In this document: piece after piece, positions 10,876-22,482 of the stretch
Layout of the letters: each line of letters begins with the position of its first letter
Numbering within the stretch: the stretch's first letter is position 1
Assembly (NCBI GenBank): GCA_029259715.1
Contig: JAJDEP010000012.1
Span: 166,849-230,848, forward strand
DNA: 64,000 nt
Source of the DNA: Planctomycetota bacterium
GTDB taxonomy: Bacteria; Planctomycetota; B15-G4
Direction of reading: 5' to 3'
The notes under the pieces: generated by a model
Database searches by the model: none
Seen by the model: the letters and a program-made list of their open reading frames with translations, nothing else
Told to the model about the DNA's origin: nothing
Program-made: the position numbers and the translations under genes

Positions 10876-10899
10876 GGCGGGGCGTTCGGCCACCCCGCC
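10876..10899 (+). terminator. Stem-loop after the lyase-like gene
   Basis: GGCGGGG (10876-10882) pairs perfectly with CCCCGCC (10893-10899) across a 10-base loop, 13 bases after the stop codon at 10863. No T-run follows, so intrinsic termination would be weak. Placement immediately after a gene is the main support. Confidence 0.4.
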
Positions 10900-11023
10900 G
10901 ACGACCCGTCCTCGCTTGTGACCCGTCCGCCCCGGGGCTACCCTCGCCCTGTTCGGCCGCGCGCGCTGGCCGCGGCCCTCGTGACGGCCGCCCCCGTTCC
11001 CAGAAACCACGGGATCTCGACCT

Positions 11024-11770
11024 TTGAAGAAGGCTCTCTTCGTCGGCTGCGGGCTGGTCCTGGCCCTCGTCCTGGGGCTGTTCGGATTCGCCTACTTCGT
11101 GCTCCGCGAGCCCTTCGCCCAATGGCAGGCGGCGACGGAAGTGCAGCAGGCGCGCCTGATCGCCATCAACGAGGCCCACCCGTTCGAGGCGGGCGAGACC
11201 GTCGACCGCGAGCGCTTCACGCGCCACCTCGAGCTGCGCGTCGACGTCATCGCGGTGTTCATGACCCTCTCCGAGGAGTTCGCGCGCCTGCAGACGGACG
11301 AGGAGCTGGGCATCGTCGACATGCTGCGCGGCTTCGCCTCGCCGATGATCGCGCTCCCCGAGGCGCTCATCGACCAGTTCGAGCAGGCCGAGATGGGCAC
11401 GCCGGAATTCGCCCACCACTCACGCCTGCTGTGGGCGGTCATGCGCGAGCTCGACAAGGGCACCGGCGGCGACCGCTTCGGGTCCGTCCGCGGTCGCTAC
11501 GCCGAGCTCAAGACCCACTACGAAGAGGCGTACGGCGAGATCGAGGAGTACCCGGCCCTCGACGACCTCATCGGCACCGCGCAGGACTTCCCGCAGGAAA
11601 CCCTCGACGCGGCGCTGCACATCATGGGACAGGACCTCGAGCTGCTGCTGCAGGCCACGGCGGCCTTCGCCTTCGAGCCCCTCGCCCTGCAACTCGACAA
11701 GGTCGATCCCAGCGACCCCGGCACCTACGCCATGCCGCTCGGCGAAGCGAACGAAGGCGACTTCCGCTAG
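11024..11770 (+). CDS. Membrane-anchored helical protein, function unknown
   Basis: 248 residues starting at TTG (11024) with KKALFVGC, followed by one hydrophobic helix (about residues 5-30) and a soluble, largely helical, acidic domain rich in Glu, Ala and Leu. Probably anchored in the inner membrane with the bulk outside the cytoplasm. No family recognised. It ends 10 bases before the copper ATPase start, and a GGAGG sits in that gap, so the two are likely cotranscribed. A role in metal handling would be a guess; no Cys/His/Met clusters suited to copper binding were noticed. Confidence 0.75.
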   Translation: MKKALFVGCGLVLALVLGLFGFAYFVLREPFAQWQAATEVQQARLIAINEAHPFEAGETVDRERFTRHLELRVDVIAVFMTLSEEFARLQTDEELGIVDMLRGFASPMIALPEALIDQFEQAEMGTPEFAHHSRLLWAVMRELDKGTGGDRFGSVRGRYAELKTHYEEAYGEIEEYPALDDLIGTAQDFPQETLDAALHIMGQDLELLLQATAAFAFEPLALQLDKVDPSDPGTYAMPLGEANEGDFR

Positions 11771-11780
11771 GAGGACCGCC

Positions 11781-13943
11781 ATGAGCCGCACACTCGTCGT
11801 CCCCATCCGCGGGATGCGTTGTGGTGCCTGCGCGGCCGCCATCGAAAAGGGGCTGGGCGCGCTGCCCGGCGTCGAATCGGCGACGGTGAGCTATGCCACG
11901 CGCACCGCCTCGGTCTCCGGGAGCGTCGAGGAGCCGACGGTGCTCGAGGCCATCGCCGGCCTCGGCTATGAGGGCGTCCCGGCGTCCGCGAGCGGAGACG
12001 GCTCCGGCACGGACGCCTCCGGGACCGCCGTCGACGACGACCGGCGACCGGCCCGGCGCGACGCGATCACGGCCCTGCTGCTGGCCGTCGCGACGCTGGC
12101 CAGCGTCGGCGTCGCTCCGGAGCTCGCCGGGCTCGCGACCCTGGCCATCCTGCTGGGCCCGGGCCGCACGATCCTGGGCGCGGCGGCGCGCCAGGCCCGC
12201 CACGGCCGGGCGACCATGGACACCCTCGTCGCGCTGGGCGGGGGCGCCGCCTTCGCCCACGCCGTGTGGACCCTGCTGGGCCCCGAGACGACGGCCATGC
12301 CGGCCTTCGCCGCGCCGGCCATGATCTTCGCGTTCGTGCTGCTCGGGCGCGCCCTCGAGGAGTCGGCGCGCCACCGGGCCGCGACCGCGCTGCGCGAGTT
12401 GGGCGGACGCTCGGCGGGCGTGGCCCTCGTCCGCCGCGACGGACGCGAGGTGGAGCTCTCCGCCGACGAGGTGCTCGTGGGTGACGAGTGTCTCGTGCGC
12501 CCCGGCGCCGCCGCCCCGGCGGACGGCGTGGTCCTCTCGGGTTCCTCGGGTTTCGACGAAGCGTTGCTCACCGGCGAGTCGCTGCCGCTGTGGCGCGCCC
12601 CGGGCGACAACGTGGTGGGCGGCAGCCGCAACGTGGGCGGGCAGCTCGTGGTGGTGCGCGCGACGGCGGTCGGCGCCGAGGCCACCCTGGCCCAACTCGT
12701 CCGCCTGGTGGCCGCCGCCCAGGCCAGCAAGGCGCCGGTGCAACGTCTCGCCGACCGGGTGGCCGGCGTGTTCGTGCCGATCGTGGTGATCCTCGCCGCG
12801 GGCGTGTGGTTCTTCGGCCCCGGCTTGAGCGCCGCGGTGGCGGTGCTCGTCGTCGCCTGCCCGTGTGCGCTCGGCCTGGCGACGCCCACCGCCGTGCAGG
12901 TCGGGACGGGGCGCGCCGCCCAGCTGGGCATCCTCGTGCGGGACGCCGCGGCCCTCGAGGCCGCCGCCGGCCTCGACGTTCTGGTGGTCGACAAGACCGG
13001 CACGCTCACCATGGGTGAGCCCCTGGTCGAGGGCCTGCAACCGCTCGGCGATGCCTCTCCGGATGGGGCGCTTGCCGCGGCCGCGGCCATCGAGATCGCC
13101 AGCGGCCATCCGCTCGCCGCGGCCGTGCGCACCGAGGTCGAGCGGCGTGGTCTGCCGTTGCCCGCCGTCGACGCGGCCCAGCTCGAGGCCGGCGGCGGCG
13201 GCGTGGGCGGGATCCTCACCGACGGCACCCGGGTGCTCGTGGGCTCGCCCGACTACCTCACCCAGCGGGGCCTCGATGTGAGCGACGCCCGCGCGGACGT
13301 GGAGAACTTCGCCCGGCGCGGCTGGACCGTGGCCGTCGTGGCCCTCGACGGTCGACCCTGCCTGGTCCTCGGCGTCGCGGATCGCATCCGGCCGAGCAGC
13401 TCGCGGGCCGTGCGCATCCTGGGTCAGCTCGGCGTGAAGGTGGTCATGTCCACCGGCGACCACGAGGGCGCAGCGCGGGCCATTGCCGCCCTGGCCGGCA
13501 TCGACGAGATCCACGCCTCCGAGACCCCCGAGGACAAGGCGCGCCGTGTCCGGGCGCTCCAACAGGGCGGCGCCACCGTGGGCATGGTGGGCGACGGCAC
13601 CAACGACGCGCCGGCCCTCGCGGCCGCCGACGTCGGCCTGGCCGTGGGCGGCGCCACCGATCTGGCCCGCAGCTCGGCCTCCCTGGTGCTCGTCCACGGC
13701 GACCTGGCCCGCTGCACGGTGGCCCTCGAGCTGTCCCGCGCGACCCTCACCATCATCCGCCAGAACCTGTTCCTGGCCTTCGCCTACAACGGGGTCGCTC
13801 TGCCCCTCGCGGCCACCGGCGTGGTCTCGCCCCCATTCGCGGCGGCCGCCATGGCGCTCAGCTCGCTGCTCGTGGTCACCAACGCGCTGCGCCTGCGTCG
13901 CTTCCGCTCGCGGTTGGGGACGGCCTTCGGCCTCGAGAGTTGA
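11781..13943 (+). CDS. copA: Cu(I)-exporting P1B-type ATPase
   Basis: 720-residue heavy-metal P-type ATPase that pumps Cu(I) out of the cytoplasm. The order is an N-terminal HMA domain with metal-binding C14-G-A-C17, six or more membrane helices, the actuator loop (TGES), the CPC motif at 360-362, the phosphorylation site DKTGT with Asp404, the HP motif (SGHPLAAA), the hinge GDGTNDAPAL, and two final helices. AYNG in the seventh helix and MALSS in the eighth match the Cu(I) subgroup rather than Zn/Cd ATPases. A single HMA domain and 720 residues are ordinary for the family. RBS GGAGG stands 7-8 bases before the ATG. No copper regulator or chaperone lies nearby. Confidence 0.95.
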   Translation: MSRTLVVPIRGMRCGACAAAIEKGLGALPGVESATVSYATRTASVSGSVEEPTVLEAIAGLGYEGVPASASGDGSGTDASGTAVDDDRRPARRDAITALLLAVATLASVGVAPELAGLATLAILLGPGRTILGAAARQARHGRATMDTLVALGGGAAFAHAVWTLLGPETTAMPAFAAPAMIFAFVLLGRALEESARHRAATALRELGGRSAGVALVRRDGREVELSADEVLVGDECLVRPGAAAPADGVVLSGSSGFDEALLTGESLPLWRAPGDNVVGGSRNVGGQLVVVRATAVGAEATLAQLVRLVAAAQASKAPVQRLADRVAGVFVPIVVILAAGVWFFGPGLSAAVAVLVVACPCALGLATPTAVQVGTGRAAQLGILVRDAAALEAAAGLDVLVVDKTGTLTMGEPLVEGLQPLGDASPDGALAAAAAIEIASGHPLAAAVRTEVERRGLPLPAVDAAQLEAGGGGVGGILTDGTRVLVGSPDYLTQRGLDVSDARADVENFARRGWTVAVVALDGRPCLVLGVADRIRPSSSRAVRILGQLGVKVVMSTGDHEGAARAIAALAGIDEIHASETPEDKARRVRALQQGGATVGMVGDGTNDAPALAAADVGLAVGGATDLARSSASLVLVHGDLARCTVALELSRATLTIIRQNLFLAFAYNGVALPLAATGVVSPPFAAAAMALSSLLVVTNALRLRRFRSRLGTAFGLES

Positions 13944-13949
13944 GTCCGA

Positions 13950-13978
13950 CCCGGCGACCGGGGTCTCCGATCGCCGGG
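13950..13978. terminator. Stem-loop between convergent copA and glnA
   Basis: CCCGGCGA (13950-13957) pairs perfectly with TCGCCGGG (13971-13978) over a 13-base loop, starting 6 bases after the copA stop. Convergent genes and lack of other content make a terminator role plausible; no clear T-run is present. Confidence 0.45.
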
Positions 13979-14013
13979 CCGGCGAGGCAAGGACTAGCGT
14001 GGCGAGCGCCGTC

Positions 14014-14030
14014 CCGTGCAGCGTGCACGG
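14014..14030 (-). terminator. Short perfect hairpin downstream of glnA
   Basis: CCGTGCA (14014-14020), loop GCG, TGCACGG (14024-14030): a perfect 7-bp stem 28 bases beyond the glnA stop. It could end glnBA transcription or protect the 3' end. No T-tract follows in the minus direction. Confidence 0.4.
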
Positions 14031-14057
14031 TGCAGCAGGACGGTCCCGCCCAAAGTT

Positions 14058-15539
14058 CTAGCCGTCGAAGTACATCTGGAATTCCTGCGGGTGCGGCCGG
14101 GTCTTGAGCATCAGCACCTCATCCTGCTTGTTGCGGATGTAGGCCTTGATCAAGTCGGCGCAAAAGACGTCCCCGCGCAGCAGGAACTCGTGGTCGTCGC
14201 TCAGGGCCTTGAGGGCCGCTTCGAGGGAGGTCGGCGCATCGCGCACCGACGCCAGCTCCTCCGGCGGGAGGTCGTAGATGTTCTTGTCGAGGGGCTCGCC
14301 CGGATCGATGCGATTCTGGATGCCGTCCAACATCGCCATGCCGATGGCGGCGAAGGCCAGGTAGCCGTTGGCCATCGGATCAGGGCAGCGGAACTCGAAG
14401 CGCTTGGCTGCCGCGGCGCTGCTGAACATGGGGATGCGCACGGCCGCACTGCGGTTGGCGCTGCTGTAGGCCAGCTTGATGGGCGCCTCGAAGTGGGGCA
14501 CCAGGCGCTTGAAGCTGTTCGTCGTCGGGTTGGTGAAGGCGATCAGCGCGTCGGCGTGACGCAGCACGCCGCCGATGGCGTAGCGCCCCATGTCCGAAAA
14601 GCCGGCATAGCCGTCACCAGCGAACAGGTTCTTGCCGTCCTTCCACAGTGAGCTGTGGACGTGCATGCCGCTGCCGTTGTCGTCGTACAGCGGCTTGGGC
14701 ATGAAGGTGGCCGTCTTGCCCGCGCGCACCGCGACGTTCTTGACGATGTACTTGAACCACTGCAGCTTGTCGGCCATCTGCACGAGCTTGTCGTAGCGCA
14801 TGTCGATCTCGCCCTGACCCGCCGTCGCCACCTCGTGGTGCTGGCACTCCATCTCGATGCCGACGTCCTCCATGACGAGGATCATCTCGGAGCGCAGGTC
14901 CTGCAGTGAATCGACCGGCGGCACGGGGAAGTACCCGCCCTTGGTCTTCGGGATGTGACCGGTGCCCACCTCGCCGCTGGACCAACTGCCCTCGTCGGAG
15001 ATGATGTTGTAGGAGGAGTTGCTGGGCTGGTTCGAGAACTGCACCGCGTCGAACACAAAGAACTCGGCCTCGGGTCCGATGTAGCAGGTGTCGGCGATGC
15101 CGGTCGAGCGCATGTACTGCTCGAAGCGGCGCGCGACGCTGCGCGGGTCGCGCTCGTACTCCTCCTTCGTGATCGGATCGAGCACGTTGCCGATCACCGC
15201 CATGGTGGCGTCGCGATAGAAGGGATCGACCACAGCGGTGGCGGCCTCGGGCACGACGATCATGTCGCTCTCGTCGATGGTCTTCCAACCACGGAGAGAC
15301 GATCCATCGAAACCGAGCCCCTCGGTGAAGGTCGACGCGTCGACGGAGGAGGTCGGCACGGTGAAGTGCTGCCATTGCCCGAACAGGTCGGTGAAACGGA
15401 TGTCGAGCAACCGGATGCCGTTGGCCCGGATGTATTCGATGACCTCCCCGGGGGTCATGCCGCCGGCCACCCCGGGAGTGTTGGTGTTCGTCATCTCGGT
15501 GCTCTCGCTGGTTCGCGGTGTATCGAAAGTGCTGGTCAT
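14058..15539 (-). CDS. glnA: Glutamine synthetase, type I
   Basis: ATP-dependent amidation of glutamate to glutamine, the main ammonia assimilation step; dodecameric and cytoplasmic. 493 residues with the beta-grasp N-terminal domain (DIRFTDLFGQWQHFTVP) and the catalytic domain: GPEAEFFVFD, the GSGMHVHSSLW block with the catalytic histidine, NPTTNSFKRLVPHFEAP, and NRSAAVRIP. Tyr422 lies in NIYDLPPEE, matching the adenylylation site of GSI-beta enzymes, so GlnE-type control is possible, though no glnE is in the window. The ATG at 15539 overlaps the stop of the upstream PII gene by four bases (ATGA), which fixes the start and implies coupling. Later in-frame Met codons exist but are not needed. 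Confidence 0.97.
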   Translation of the reverse strand: MTSTFDTPRTSESTEMTNTNTPGVAGGMTPGEVIEYIRANGIRLLDIRFTDLFGQWQHFTVPTSSVDASTFTEGLGFDGSSLRGWKTIDESDMIVVPEAATAVVDPFYRDATMAVIGNVLDPITKEEYERDPRSVARRFEQYMRSTGIADTCYIGPEAEFFVFDAVQFSNQPSNSSYNIISDEGSWSSGEVGTGHIPKTKGGYFPVPPVDSLQDLRSEMILVMEDVGIEMECQHHEVATAGQGEIDMRYDKLVQMADKLQWFKYIVKNVAVRAGKTATFMPKPLYDDNGSGMHVHSSLWKDGKNLFAGDGYAGFSDMGRYAIGGVLRHADALIAFTNPTTNSFKRLVPHFEAPIKLAYSSANRSAAVRIPMFSSAAAAKRFEFRCPDPMANGYLAFAAIGMAMLDGIQNRIDPGEPLDKNIYDLPPEELASVRDAPTSLEAALKALSDDHEFLLRGDVFCADLIKAYIRNKQDEVLMLKTRPHPQEFQMYFDG

Positions 15540-15844
15540 ATCGCTTCGGGTCCCGTCTCTCCGGTTCGGATTCGAATCACATCGTGCAGTTCGAAGGTGA
15601 AGATCCGTCCGCGTGCACCGCCACCCTCTTCGATGGCCGTGATGGCCGGCTCGACAAAGTCGTCGTTGACTCCCACTTCGATACGAACCATGGGTTCCGG
15701 CGAGACTTCGGCGAAGGCCGTACCCGCCAGATCACTGACCCCGTGCACCTCACTCACCGTCATGCGGGTGATCTCGGCGCCGGCGAGGGCGGCGGTGACC
15801 GCCGTGAGGTTCTCGGGCGCGATGATGGCCTGGACCATCCACAT
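15536..15844 (-). CDS. glnB: Divergent PII nitrogen regulatory protein with a shortened T-loop
   Basis: 102-residue PII-family protein (usual 112). The core aligns well: MTVSEVHG in the first half and VIRIRTGE (residues 89-96) plus terminal EAI at the C-end. The T-loop is about 7 residues short and lacks the YRGAEY segment, so the uridylylated Tyr51 is missing. The B-loop TGKIGDGK is replaced by GGGARGR, losing the ATP-contacting Lys. It is therefore unlikely to be a normal uridylylated ATP/2-oxoglutarate sensor. The start at 15844 is chosen because it matches the first residue of E. coli GlnB in alignment and lies downstream of the candidate promoter; a GTG at 15922 lies within that region. 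Overlaps glnA by ATGA, in glnBA order. Confidence 0.85.
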   Translation of the reverse strand: MWMVQAIIAPENLTAVTAALAGAEITRMTVSEVHGVSDLAGTAFAEVSPEPMVRIEVGVNDDFVEPAITAIEEGGGARGRIFTFELHDVIRIRTGETGPEAI

Positions 15845-15905
15845 GGAGCCGACGCTTGGGGTGCATGGGGGCAGCCGCGGACGCGTTCGGCCACCCTCTC
15901 GGCCG

Positions 15906-15934
15906 ACTGTATCGTCGGACACCGACGGTCACAA
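15906..15934 (-). promoter_or_regulatory. Candidate sigma-70-type promoter for glnB-glnA
   Basis: On the minus strand, TTGTGA (15934-15929), a 17-base spacer, then TACAGT (15911-15906); each box matches consensus at 4 of 6 positions. Transcription would start near 15899, leaving a leader of about 55 bases before the glnB ATG at 15844. No GG-N10-GC sigma-54 element was seen by eye in this gap. Confidence 0.4.
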
Positions 15935-16212
15935 TTGCAGCGGAGCCTGAAATCATCGGGGGGCGCCGCGGTGTTCGCCCCATGATGCCGCCCGATCCCG
16001 CCTCCCCCGCACGCGTGCGACCCACTCCAACGACCCGCTCGGGCACTCCGATCGAGTGGCTGTTCCGGTCGACCCGTTCGTTCGCCCCCTCCGTTTCCGC
16101 TCACAAGCTGGCGGGCCCGCCGGACCAGTGGCGACGGAACTTTCCACGGCTGACGGGTTTTCAACATCTTCCCGGGTACAGACGGGCCCCGGAGGCGTCT
16201 AGGATCTGGGAA

Positions 16213-16228
16213 CGCCGGTCTTCCGGCG
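16213..16228 (+). promoter_or_regulatory. Leader hairpin upstream of the 37-residue ORF
   Basis: CGCCGG (16213-16218), loop TCTT, CCGGCG (16223-16228): a perfect 6-bp stem about 45 bases before the ATG at 16273. TAGGAT (16199-16204) just upstream resembles a -10 box but has no convincing -35. It could be a 5' leader structure; function is unknown. Confidence 0.25.
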
Positions 16229-16272
16229 CCTGTGGGGTGAGGCGGTTGTCGTAGTTCGGAGGGAGAACGCCC

Positions 16273-16386
16273 ATGGGGACGCGCACAAGCGGTGCGGATA
16301 TGCGGTTGGTCTTCATCTCTCTGGTCCTGCTCGCGGGAGTGGTCACTTGGACCGCCTTCGCCGGGCTGGGCACGGGGATGCTGTAA
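16273..16386 (+). CDS. Small single-pass membrane peptide (37 residues)
   Basis: ATG at 16273 to TAA at 16384-16386. The product starts MGTRTSGADMR and continues with one hydrophobic helix (LVFISLVLLAGVVTW, then TAFAGLGTGML), so it would be an inner-membrane peptide with a short charged N-terminus. Support for it being real is the strong Shine-Dalgarno GGAGGGAG ending about 7 bases before the ATG, and codon choice with G/C third positions like its neighbours. No family recognised. It stands alone between the divergent glnBA unit and mutS, in the mutS direction, 121 bases ahead of that gene. Confidence 0.55.
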   Translation: MGTRTSGADMRLVFISLVLLAGVVTWTAFAGLGTGML

Positions 16387-16507
16387 CCCGGCTGCACGGT
16401 TGCCCGGCTTCGAGGGGTGCAGGCCCTGAGAGGACCGGATCGATTCGGAATTCCTGGAACCGGCGCGGGCTGGTCCCCGGGCGCTTGCCGTCTAGAATCG
16501 GCAGCGG

Positions 16508-19480
<2,973 letters not shown>

Positions 19481-19508
19481 ACCGCGCGGGAGCGGGCCCC
19501 GGCCGCGC

Positions 19509-20717
19509 TCAGCCGTCTCCGCGCACCTCGAGCAGCACGACCTTGAGGTAGTCGCTCTCGGGGAAGGCCAGGCGCCGCGGATGGTCGACGCCGGCCCCGC
19601 GCACCTCCAACACCGCCACGTTGCGGCGGGCGTCGTTGGCCGCTTCGCGCAGCACCTCCAGGAAGCCCGGCGTGTCGAGATGGAAGCTGCATGAGCAGGT
19701 CAGCAGGCGCCCGCCCTCGTCGAGACGCTTGAGCGCCCGCAGGTTGAGCTCCTTGTAGCCGCGCCGGGCCGAGCTGACGTCGCGCTTGGTCTTGGTGAGC
19801 GCCGGCGGGTCGAGGACGATGCCGTCGAAGCGCTCGTCCGCCTGGTCCGCCGCGCGCAGGCGGTCGAAGACGTTGCACTCGTCGAACGCGATCCGGTCGG
19901 CGAGGCCGTTGCGCTCGGCGGCGGCCCGGGCCCGCTCCAACGCCGGCCCGCTCGAGTCCCAGGCGGTCACGTCGCATCCGCCCGCGGCGAGGTGCAGCGC
20001 GAAGCCGCCCTCGTAGCAGAAGGCGTCGAGCACGCGCCCGCCCGGCGCGAGTTGCTCGGCGGCGAAGCGGTGATTCTCGCGCTGGTCGAGGTAGCCGCCG
20101 GTCTTGTGGCCCTTGTAGAGGTCGGTCTCGATGAGCAGACCCTCGCCCCCCGGGTTGCGCCACAGGACCGTGGCGGGGACGTCGCCGGCCAGCACCTCGA
20201 CGCCCTCCTTCAGCTTCTCGTGCCGCCGGAAGGTCCCGTCGTGGCGGGCCAGGACACCGTGCACCCCGTGGTCCTGCACCAGCACCTCGGCCACCCGCGG
20301 CGCGATGTCGTCGGCCCAGCGGCAGCCGGCCTGGATCACCGCCACGCCGCCGAAGCGGTCGATGACGAGGCCCGGCAGTCCGTCCGCCTCGGCGTGCACC
20401 CAGCGGCAGGCCTCGGCGCCCACCGCGAGGCGGAAGGCCCGGGCGCGGATGGCCCGGTCGAGCCGTTGCTCCCACCAGGTCTCGCGTTCCGATCCGTCGT
20501 CGCCGAAGTCGGCGCGGCGGGAGACCACCCGCAGGGGGATGCGCGAGTCGGGGTTGAGCACCGCCGCGCCGCGAGCGTTGCCGGCGGGCGCCTCGAGTCG
20601 CACGAGTCCCGCCTCGCCCTCCAGCCCCGAGACGATGTGATCGGGGAAGATCCACGGATGCCCGATCTGCAGGCGCCGCAGTCCCGAGCGGCTCAACACG
20701 ACGACGGGGAGGCTCAT
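19509..20717 (-). CDS. RlmI-like class I SAM-dependent rRNA methyltransferase
   Basis: 402 residues. An N-terminal PUA domain (about 1-80, GHPWIFPDHI) is followed by a linker and a Rossmann methyltransferase domain with VLDAFCYEGGFALHLA (SAM-binding motif I), the LDPPALTK catalytic-pocket motif, and TCSCSFHLD. This is the architecture of E. coli RlmI/RlmK-type 23S rRNA cytosine-5 methyltransferases. The target base cannot be assigned from sequence alone. The ATG at 20717 overlaps the stop of the upstream M19 dipeptidase (ATGA), so translation is coupled. It converges on mutS with 28 bases between stops. Confidence 0.9.
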   Translation of the reverse strand: MSLPVVVLSRSGLRRLQIGHPWIFPDHIVSGLEGEAGLVRLEAPAGNARGAAVLNPDSRIPLRVVSRRADFGDDGSERETWWEQRLDRAIRARAFRLAVGAEACRWVHAEADGLPGLVIDRFGGVAVIQAGCRWADDIAPRVAEVLVQDHGVHGVLARHDGTFRRHEKLKEGVEVLAGDVPATVLWRNPGGEGLLIETDLYKGHKTGGYLDQRENHRFAAEQLAPGGRVLDAFCYEGGFALHLAAGGCDVTAWDSSGPALERARAAAERNGLADRIAFDECNVFDRLRAADQADERFDGIVLDPPALTKTKRDVSSARRGYKELNLRALKRLDEGGRLLTCSCSFHLDTPGFLEVLREAANDARRNVAVLEVRGAGVDHPRRLAFPESDYLKVVLLEVRGDG

Positions 20718-21883
20718 GCCGGTCGCGCCGTCTCGGTGTTTCCGTCGGAGTCGCCGGGGCCGGAGTCGCCGGGGACATTCGGGGCATGGCCGTCGCGCTC
20801 GGGGCCGTCGAACAGGCGCAGCAGGTTGCCGCCGAGGACCGCGGTGGTCGTGGCCACATCGTGGCCGCGCGCCAGCATGCCCGCCGTCACGCGCGGGAGC
20901 GCCGCCACGTCCTCGACGCCCTCGGGTCCGCAGGGGATGCCGTCGAAGTCGCTGCCGAGTCCCACGTGGTCGGCGCCCGCGACGGACACGAAGCGGTCGA
21001 TGTGGTCGAGCAGGTCGTCGAGAGTCGCGTCGCCGCGCCGCAAGGCCGGGTCGATCAGGAAGGGCGGGTAGAAGTTCACGCAGGCCACGCCGCCACTGGC
21101 GGCGATGGCGCGCAGCTGGTCGTCGGTCAGGTTGCGTTGATGCTCACGCAGCGCGCGGCTGCACGAGTGGCTGGCGAGGAGCGGGCCCCGGGCCGTCTCG
21201 GCGGCGTGGTCGAAGGTGGCCGGCGCGACGTGGCTGATGTCCACGACCATGCCCAGCTCCTCCATGGCCGTCACCACCTCGCGACCGAACGCGGTGAGCC
21301 CCCCGTGGGGTCCCTTGTCGCCGCAGCCGTCGGCCCAGCCGTTGCTGTTGTTCCACGTGAGGGTCATCGTGCGCACGCCGCGGCGAGCGAATTCGGCCAG
21401 GGTGTCGAGGTCGTCCTCGATGGCGTGCCCGCCCTCGATGGCCAGCACCGCGCCCAGTTTGCCGGCGGCCCGCGCCATTCTCAGGTCGCCGGGAAGCATG
21501 CACAGGGCCAACCGGTCGGGGAACAGTTCCCGCTGCCGGTCCATGGTGCCGAGCAGCGCGCGCACACGGGCCGCCGCGCCGTCGGGCAACTCCCGCGGAT
21601 GCACGAAGCAGGTGAACACCTGGGCGTCGAGATTGCCGCCGCCGCAGCGGGCGAAGTCGAGGTGCTGGCCCTCGGGCGCCGCGTCGAGGTCGTATTCCTG
21701 CTCGAACATCTCGGTGAGCGTGTCGGCGTGGGCGTCCATGACGAATGCCTCGCGGTGCACCCTCGCCGCCTGCGCGGGCACCGGTGAGGCGCCCATGTCC
21801 GCGCGGCCATCTGCTTGGACCTCTGCGCGGGAATCCGCAGCGGGCGAAGCCTTCGAACGAGTCTGAGGTGCGGGGTCGATCAC
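20714..21883 (-). CDS. Membrane dipeptidase family (M19) metallohydrolase
   Basis: 389-residue renal-dipeptidase-like enzyme that cleaves dipeptides (including D-residue dipeptides in some members) at a binuclear zinc centre. Visible ligand motifs are MDAHADT (His-x-Asp), the bridging Glu in AIEGGHAIED, and histidines in DISHVAPATFDH and LASHSCSRAL, plus GLGSDFDGIPCGP near the end. No signal peptide is obvious, so it may be cytoplasmic. GTG at 21883 is the longest start; an ATG at 21793 would remove 30 variable residues and is about equally likely. Overlaps the methyltransferase downstream by four bases. Substrate is not inferable. Confidence 0.9.
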   Translation of the reverse strand: MIDPAPQTRSKASPAADSRAEVQADGRADMGASPVPAQAARVHREAFVMDAHADTLTEMFEQEYDLDAAPEGQHLDFARCGGGNLDAQVFTCFVHPRELPDGAAARVRALLGTMDRQRELFPDRLALCMLPGDLRMARAAGKLGAVLAIEGGHAIEDDLDTLAEFARRGVRTMTLTWNNSNGWADGCGDKGPHGGLTAFGREVVTAMEELGMVVDISHVAPATFDHAAETARGPLLASHSCSRALREHQRNLTDDQLRAIAASGGVACVNFYPPFLIDPALRRGDATLDDLLDHIDRFVSVAGADHVGLGSDFDGIPCGPEGVEDVAALPRVTAGMLARGHDVATTTAVLGGNLLRLFDGPERDGHAPNVPGDSGPGDSDGNTETARPA

Positions 21884-22010
21884 GCGTCCAGTATGCGCCG
21901 TGTCGGCGGCCGGCGCACGTGACCCCCGGCTCCTGCCCCCCGACGTGGGGCCGCGGCCGGCGGCCGCGCTGCGCTCGACAGCCCCCCCTGCCGCCGGTTA
22001 TGACGGGCCC

Positions 22011-22421
22011 ATGGTCGGGCCACGCATCTACGAAGTCGACGAAGCCAACGAGCTGATCCTCACGTTCAACGAGGCCTTCGACGAGCTCGACGGCCTGCGC
22101 GTGGTGATCAAGGCGGCCAAGATCAAGCTCAACGCCCTCGAGATGATCTGGGGCCAGTCGCTCAACAGCGACGAGAACCCCGACCACAAGGAAGGCGCCG
22201 CGCTGCTCGAGGAGCTGCAGAAGCTCGAGGAGAAATTCACCGCCGTGGTGCATCGCCTGAACGAGATGGGCGCCACGGTGAAGGACCTCGAGAAGGGCCT
22301 GGTGGACGTGTATGCCGTGCGCGAGGGCCGACTCATCTTCCTGTGCTGGAAGCGCGGCGAGGAGGCCTTCGAAGCCTGGCACCACGTCGACGAAGGCTTC
22401 GCCGGGCGGCAGGGCCTCTAG
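22011..22421 (+). CDS. DUF2203-family protein
   Basis: 136 residues, soluble and mainly helical in the first two thirds (long heptad-like stretches around EELQKLEEKF and LNEMGATVKDLEKGLVD), ending in a beta segment with YAVREGRLIFLCWKRGEE, then a HHVDEGFAGR block. The GLVDVYAVREGRLIFLCWK region is characteristic of DUF2203. The start is placed at the ATG of MVGPRIYEVDE because the sequence upstream is low-complexity and lacks conserved character. Function of the family is not known. Transcribed alone, divergent from the dipeptidase and convergent with the methyltransferase. Confidence 0.8.
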   Translation: MVGPRIYEVDEANELILTFNEAFDELDGLRVVIKAAKIKLNALEMIWGQSLNSDENPDHKEGAALLEELQKLEEKFTAVVHRLNEMGATVKDLEKGLVDVYAVREGRLIFLCWKRGEEAFEAWHHVDEGFAGRQGL

Positions 22422-22482
22422 GCGGCAGGGCCCGCTTGACCGCGGAACCGCTCGGCCGCGGGCCATCGAGGGCGCGGGGCTT

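Larger units (their letters stand above)
15845..16272. other. Intergenic region between divergent glnB and the 37-residue ORF
   Basis: About 430 bases without a supported gene apart from short shadow ORFs. It holds the candidate glnBA promoter (15906-15934) and, at its right end, a small hairpin (16213-16228) followed by a strong ribosome-binding site for the ORF at 16273. The middle (about 15940-16200) is slightly less GC-biased in places, but I see no repeats, tRNA or further signals in it. Confidence 0.5.

Noticed and set aside
15845..16272. sigma-54 promoter upstream of glnBA
   Set aside because: Nitrogen genes often have one, but no GG-N10-GC (TGGC-type) element was seen by eye; a sigma-70-like pair is a better candidate.
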